DNA of 12,285 bases, from contig JAQIFP010000093.1 of NCBI GenBank assembly GCA_030141585.1, forward strand, positions 1 through 12,285, read 5' to 3'. A program made the translations under genes and the position numbers. The notes under the pieces are model-generated. The model saw nothing but the letters and a program-made list of their open reading frames with translations, did not search any database and was not told the DNA's origin. This stretch comes from Ophryocystis elektroscirrha (Eukaryota > Apicomplexa > Conoidasida > Neogregarinorida > Ophryocystidae). Below, in pieces: positions 9,011-12,285 of this stretch (the first letter of the stretch is position 1; each line of letters starts with the position of its first letter).

Positions 9011-11001
9011 ATGAAATTTAATTTTTTCGATAGTTTTAAAAAAAAACAAGAATATGTTTCAATACCATTTAAAACTCCACGTATAATTATACTTTTTTCT
9101 TCGGTGTTTATAACCTCGACAATATCTCTAGCATGGGCCAATTCTGACGCATTCCAAAAACTATTACTCGACAATGGCTCATTCGATTTTCCAGATTTTA
9201 CAATAGAAGACAAAAAAAAACTATGTTCTTATGTCGCTAACATTGGTTTTTCCTCTGTTTTATTATTTGGTTTAGTATCTGGTCCATTTCTCAAATTAGT
9301 TGGGTCTCGGTATTGCTCTATGGTGGGAGTATTGCTGGTTGCTTTTGCATATGTTTGTCTTTTTTTCCTTTACAGAATATATATGTACTATGTAGCCGCA
9401 ATATCTCTTGGACTTGCATTTCAGCTTCTTTTGGCACCCCATGTTGAATCTGCCATATTATATCCTGATGTTTCTAATTTCGTCGTAGGATTTATTGCGT
9501 AAGTTTATAAAAAATATGTGGGTTTAAAAAAAAAAAGTTCAATCACTTGTACATATACACATATTGGGAAAATTTTAATAACTTATTAATATCAAATGGT
9601 TATAATATCAAGTTTGCTCAAATCTATGCAATATATATATCATATGTTGTAAATGTTTTTGTATATGTGGAATATTTTCGTATCCACATACACCCAACTA
9701 TATATTATATTAAATTCATAAATAAATACATATACGCCCATATAAATACATATATATACATATATATATATATATACATATATAAATACATATATATATA
9801 TATATATGTATATATATGTATATATATGTATTTATATATATATGTATATATATATGTATATATATATGTATATACATGTATATGTATATAACTATATATA
9901 TATACTAACATGTCTAACTTATATATAATACAATAATTTTTCTTATCATTAATTATTATTATTGTTATTAATTATAATTCTTATTATTTCCAAATAATTG
10001 CATATACTGTGTACATGATATATATAGTACATATATTTGTTTTTAGGTCTGGCAATGATATATCATATTTTACAACAGTAATTATGCAGCAGCTTACAAA
10101 AAAAATGTCAGTCAAAGCCGTAGTTTGGCTGTTTTTAACATGCCTATGTTTACCTTCTCTAATATTAAGTTTTCTATTCTGCCCTGATGTACCATTTTCC
10201 GAGCAAGTAAAGAAGACAAAAGAAGAACAAATCGATTTTGTGAAACAGAGAAACTTATTAGAAGAGGGGGGAAAAGAGGTTACAGTCGAAGCAAATATAA
10301 ATCCACTCGAAATATTGCCAGCTACGAAGCAAATCCTCCAAGTTGAATTCTGGATGATTGTATTATATTTAGCAATAAATTATTTACGAAAAAAACATAT
10401 GGCCACACAACATAGATACATATTTGAACAGCTAGCTGGTCCTTCTTCAGGTGCTGTATCAGATGTATTAAACTTACTATTACCATTTGGTTTCCTATTT
10501 TCAATATTCTGGAGCTCGTTAGTAGATCGATTTGGTGTTATAAGTTTAACATATGTGTCTAATACAATAGCCTTAGCTTATTTAATATTCCAAATAATTC
10601 CAGTAATTCCTTTGCAATATGTGACCATCATTTTATTTTTAATAGTACAATCTTTTGTCTATAATCATATGCTTGCTTGTTTAAGCGTTATTTTTGGTGT
10701 CATCAATATCTCAAATCTTCAAGGTTACGTTTCATCCATAACAGGGGTTATTCTGATTATATGGGACTACGTCTTTTATCATTTTTTTGAATCTGTACTT
10801 GATCGGAACTTTACTAAAGCCAATATATTCTTGATAGTCCTATCTCTTGTTGCTTACTTAATTCCTTTTTTCTTATGGTGGAAAAAGAAGAAACGAGCAC
10901 AGCTTGCTTTAAAACAAAAACAACAGATACAGCAAGAACACCAAACACCTCAAACATCTTCTTTAAACCATCAAACACAGTTAATTGCAGAAAAACAGTA
11001 G
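9011..11001 (+). CDS. MFS transporter, SLC43/FMP42-like
   Basis: A polytopic membrane transporter of 480 residues from two exons, 9011-9498 and 10047-11001, with a 548-nt phase-2 intron (GTAAGT...TTTTAG). The hydrophobic pattern gives six segments in the N half (about residues 24-42, 75-93, 102-120, 125-145, 155-180 and 186-208), a charged cytoplasmic-type loop (210-255), and six more in the C half (about 262-441). This is the 6+6 layout of the major facilitator superfamily. SLVDRFG (320-326) is a motif A remnant of the second half; the equivalent in the first half ([10 protein letters not shown], 91-100) has lost the usual Asp. The tail (442-480) is Lys then Gln/Thr/Ser-rich and probably disordered. 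SLC43 and fungal FMP42 proteins carry neutral amino acids or are uncharacterised; the substrate here cannot be told. No signal peptide; the start is the first in-frame ATG. It converges on the tRNase Z gene. Confidence 0.88.
9730..9905. repeat. TA-rich microsatellite with inverted organisation in transporter intron
   Basis: A mixed array of ATACATATAT-type units that switches to the reverse-complement type (TATGTATATA) at about 9800. The arms 9780-9797 and 9820-9837 are perfect 18-bp inverted repeats. All frames are partly open, giving Tyr/Ile-rich shadow ORFs on both strands that are not genes. It lies wholly within the 548-nt intron of the MFS gene. Confidence 0.9.
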
Positions 11002-11018
11002 AGAGTAGTTTTAGTAGG

Positions 11019-11037
11019 AAAAAAAAAAAAAAAAAAA
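11019..11037. repeat. A-tract between convergent genes
   Basis: A long A run lies 18 bp after the transporter stop, followed by a T run at about 11064-11076 just beyond the tRNase Z stop (minus strand). The 77-bp spacer TTATTTTA...TAAAATAA between the runs is partly self-complementary. This is probably the shared 3' end of both transcripts. Confidence 0.8.
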
Positions 11038-11078
11038 AGTTATTTTATAAAATGTAAAATAACTTTTTTTTTTTTTCC

Positions 11079-12129
11079 TCAGTATATTGGAATTTTTAAA
11101 TAATCCCAAGCAATTATTGCTTTGTTTATATATAATGGAATCTGATTATTTGTATTTTTATCAGTATCATATTAATTACTTTATCATATCTTTGGCTTAT
11201 ATGCGTAAGTACGGTAAATTTGGTAAGCGCTTTATCTGCAACTTCTAAAGCCTCTTTGAAAGTGGAATGTTTTTTTGATATAGCGTGGCTAATATCGCTA
11301 TCATCAAATGTCGCTGAGTATAATAAATGAGAAAAAAAAAAAAAAAAAAATCAAGTTTACCTTCGTGGATCAATAAATCGCAGTCTTTTGCTAATTCTAT
11401 CATTTCAGAGCAGGGACGAGTATCTCCCGAATATGCTATGGATGCTAGAAACATAAAAGATATTTTATAAAATTTAATTTAATATTTTTTAGTACTTTAA
11501 ATACTTTTTTTTAATACTTACAAACAAAGTTCAATTTGTCAATGCTACTCAGCTCTAAGCGTATTCCAAAACTTTCATCTTTAATAAAATTAGTTGAACA
11601 GTAAAGAATACTTGGTATGTGATCAACAACTCTTGTTTGTATCCTAGCCAAACTGCTTGAACTTTCGTGAGCAATGGTTATATCCAAGTTACTGTCGCAT
11701 GGTATAAATTTGAACCTTATATGATTCACGTGCGCTACCCAAAACGATAAATAGTCTTCCACACAAGCTGGTCCAATAATTATTATTGGCTAGATACGCA
11801 ACAAATATAACACTGTGCTGTATCACCTGTATATGTGGAACATAGCATTCACGGTAATCTATCACGGAGCAAATACCATTTATATGGTCTGCATGCCGAT
11901 GTGAAAGATAAATTATGTCTAGTTTTTCCAATATACTCCGAAATTTTTCTTCACTTTGTGCGTATATGTATAGTTCACCTAAAGTACCCTCTCCACAGTC
12001 CAATAATATATCTGATATATAAAATAAAAAATAGTAAATAATATCCACTAAATACACAACAAACAATAATAAAAAATCTAATGCTCAAACTTAAATCTTC
12101 ATTTAGATATACAATATCTATGTTATGTC
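11079..12129 (-). CDS. TRZ1: tRNase Z (long form, ELAC2/TRZ1 type), C-terminal part; 5' end outside window
   Basis: Endonuclease that removes the 3' trailer of tRNA precursors; long forms act in nucleus and mitochondria. Minus-strand exons: 12011-11827, 11789-11522, 11444-11361, 11313-11180, 11141-11079, and a tentative 39-nt exon 12129-12091. Introns of 37, 77, 47 and 38 nt (and 79 nt) keep phase exactly. In order: [13 protein letters not shown]; the metal-binding HxHxDH in [18 protein letters not shown]; motif III His in RVVDHIPS; the Asp of [19 protein letters not shown], restored by splicing (HEAT motif); KKHST; and LTHISQRY (motif V His). All metallo-beta-lactamase ligands are present. 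The protein ends [21 protein letters not shown] and stops with TGA at 11081-11079. The absence of the flexible arm after IIIIGP fits the C-terminal half of a long tRNase Z. The FLGTG-like start motif lies upstream, beyond the window. Confidence 0.95.
11314..11360 (-). other. 47-nt tRNase Z intron carrying a long poly-T tract
   Basis: On the minus strand it begins GTAAAC, continues with a T tract of about 17 and ends ACTCAG. The tract falls within a minimal-length intron; removing it joins CACGAAG to CGACATTT and makes the HEAT motif. It is likely length-variable between strains. Confidence 0.9.
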
Positions 12130-12139
12130 CTTAACTTAC

Positions 12140-12285
12140 ACACACACATATACATATATACATATTTACATATATACAATATACGTATATACATATATAC
12201 ATATTTACATATAAATACATATATACGTATATATATATATACATATATAGATATACATATCTACATATTTACATATATACAATAT
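12140..12285. repeat. TA-rich (ATACATAT-type) microsatellite at right end
   Basis: Begins with a short (CA)n and continues as degenerate ACATATATAC/CATATTTACA units to the window end. A 24-bp block is present twice without change, 12159-12182 and 12262-12285. Given the tRNase Z model, this is probably within an upstream intron of that gene. The array is cut by the window end. Confidence 0.9.

Noticed and set aside
9547..9911. ORFs of 68-114 codons on both strands
   Set aside because: They lie in the TA-rich intron of the transporter and translate the microsatellite; removing the intron joins a perfect MFS frame.
10875..11057. 60-codon plus-strand ORF with a Lys run
   Set aside because: Out-of-frame shadow of the transporter tail running into the A-tract.
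11835..12041. 68-codon plus-strand ORF
   Set aside because: Antisense to the tRNase Z exon that carries HxHxDH.

Overview
The window is AT-rich eukaryotic nuclear DNA. It has many GT-AG introns, long TA-rich microsatellites and short genes packed on both strands. All three standard stop codons are used (TAA mostly, TAG for the transporter, TGA for tRNase Z), so the standard genetic code applies. The class IV E2 ubiquitin-conjugating enzyme is very close to the fungal/animal UBC4/UBE2D type. With the very short introns (34-47 nt) and the MFS and tRNase Z family types, this suggests a compact, AT-rich opisthokont genome, most likely an early-diverging fungus. That placement is inference; no species is claimed.

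Layout, left to right: a decamer TA-rich satellite (1-~365); a plus-strand gene of unknown function (577-1839); a minus-strand RING-H2 E3 ligase gene (3629-1909); a plus-strand, apparently intronless PX-WD40 gene (3767-5425); a tiny single-pass membrane protein ORF (5727-5894); a minus-strand RIIa-SAM gene (6885-5899) whose stop lies 4 bp from the previous stop; a plus-strand UBC4/UBE2D-type E2 (7473-8684); a plus-strand 12-TM MFS transporter (9011-11001); and the 3' part of a minus-strand long-form tRNase Z (12129-11079), whose 5' part lies beyond the window. Genes are mostly divergent or convergent with short spacers. I could rebuild about 16 introns by reading-phase matching. They fall into a very short class (34-47 nt), a few near 80-155 nt, and long introns of about 280-610 nt, several of which hold TA microsatellites.

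The genes are general cell machinery: ubiquitin transfer (E2, and a RING-H2 E3 that could use a UBE2D-type E2), phosphoinositide membrane recognition (PX-WD40), possible anchoring or scaffolding (RIIa-SAM), solute transport and tRNA 3'-end processing. Nothing indicates an operon, a phage, a CRISPR array or an intact mobile element. The most unusual protein-level signal is a Cys in place of the Pro of the E2 HPN motif (His-Cys-Asn) in an otherwise intact enzyme. The most unusual architecture signals are the PX-WD40 and RIIa-SAM combinations, an in-frame 36-nt intron in the unknown gene, and possible micro-exons in the RING and tRNase Z genes.
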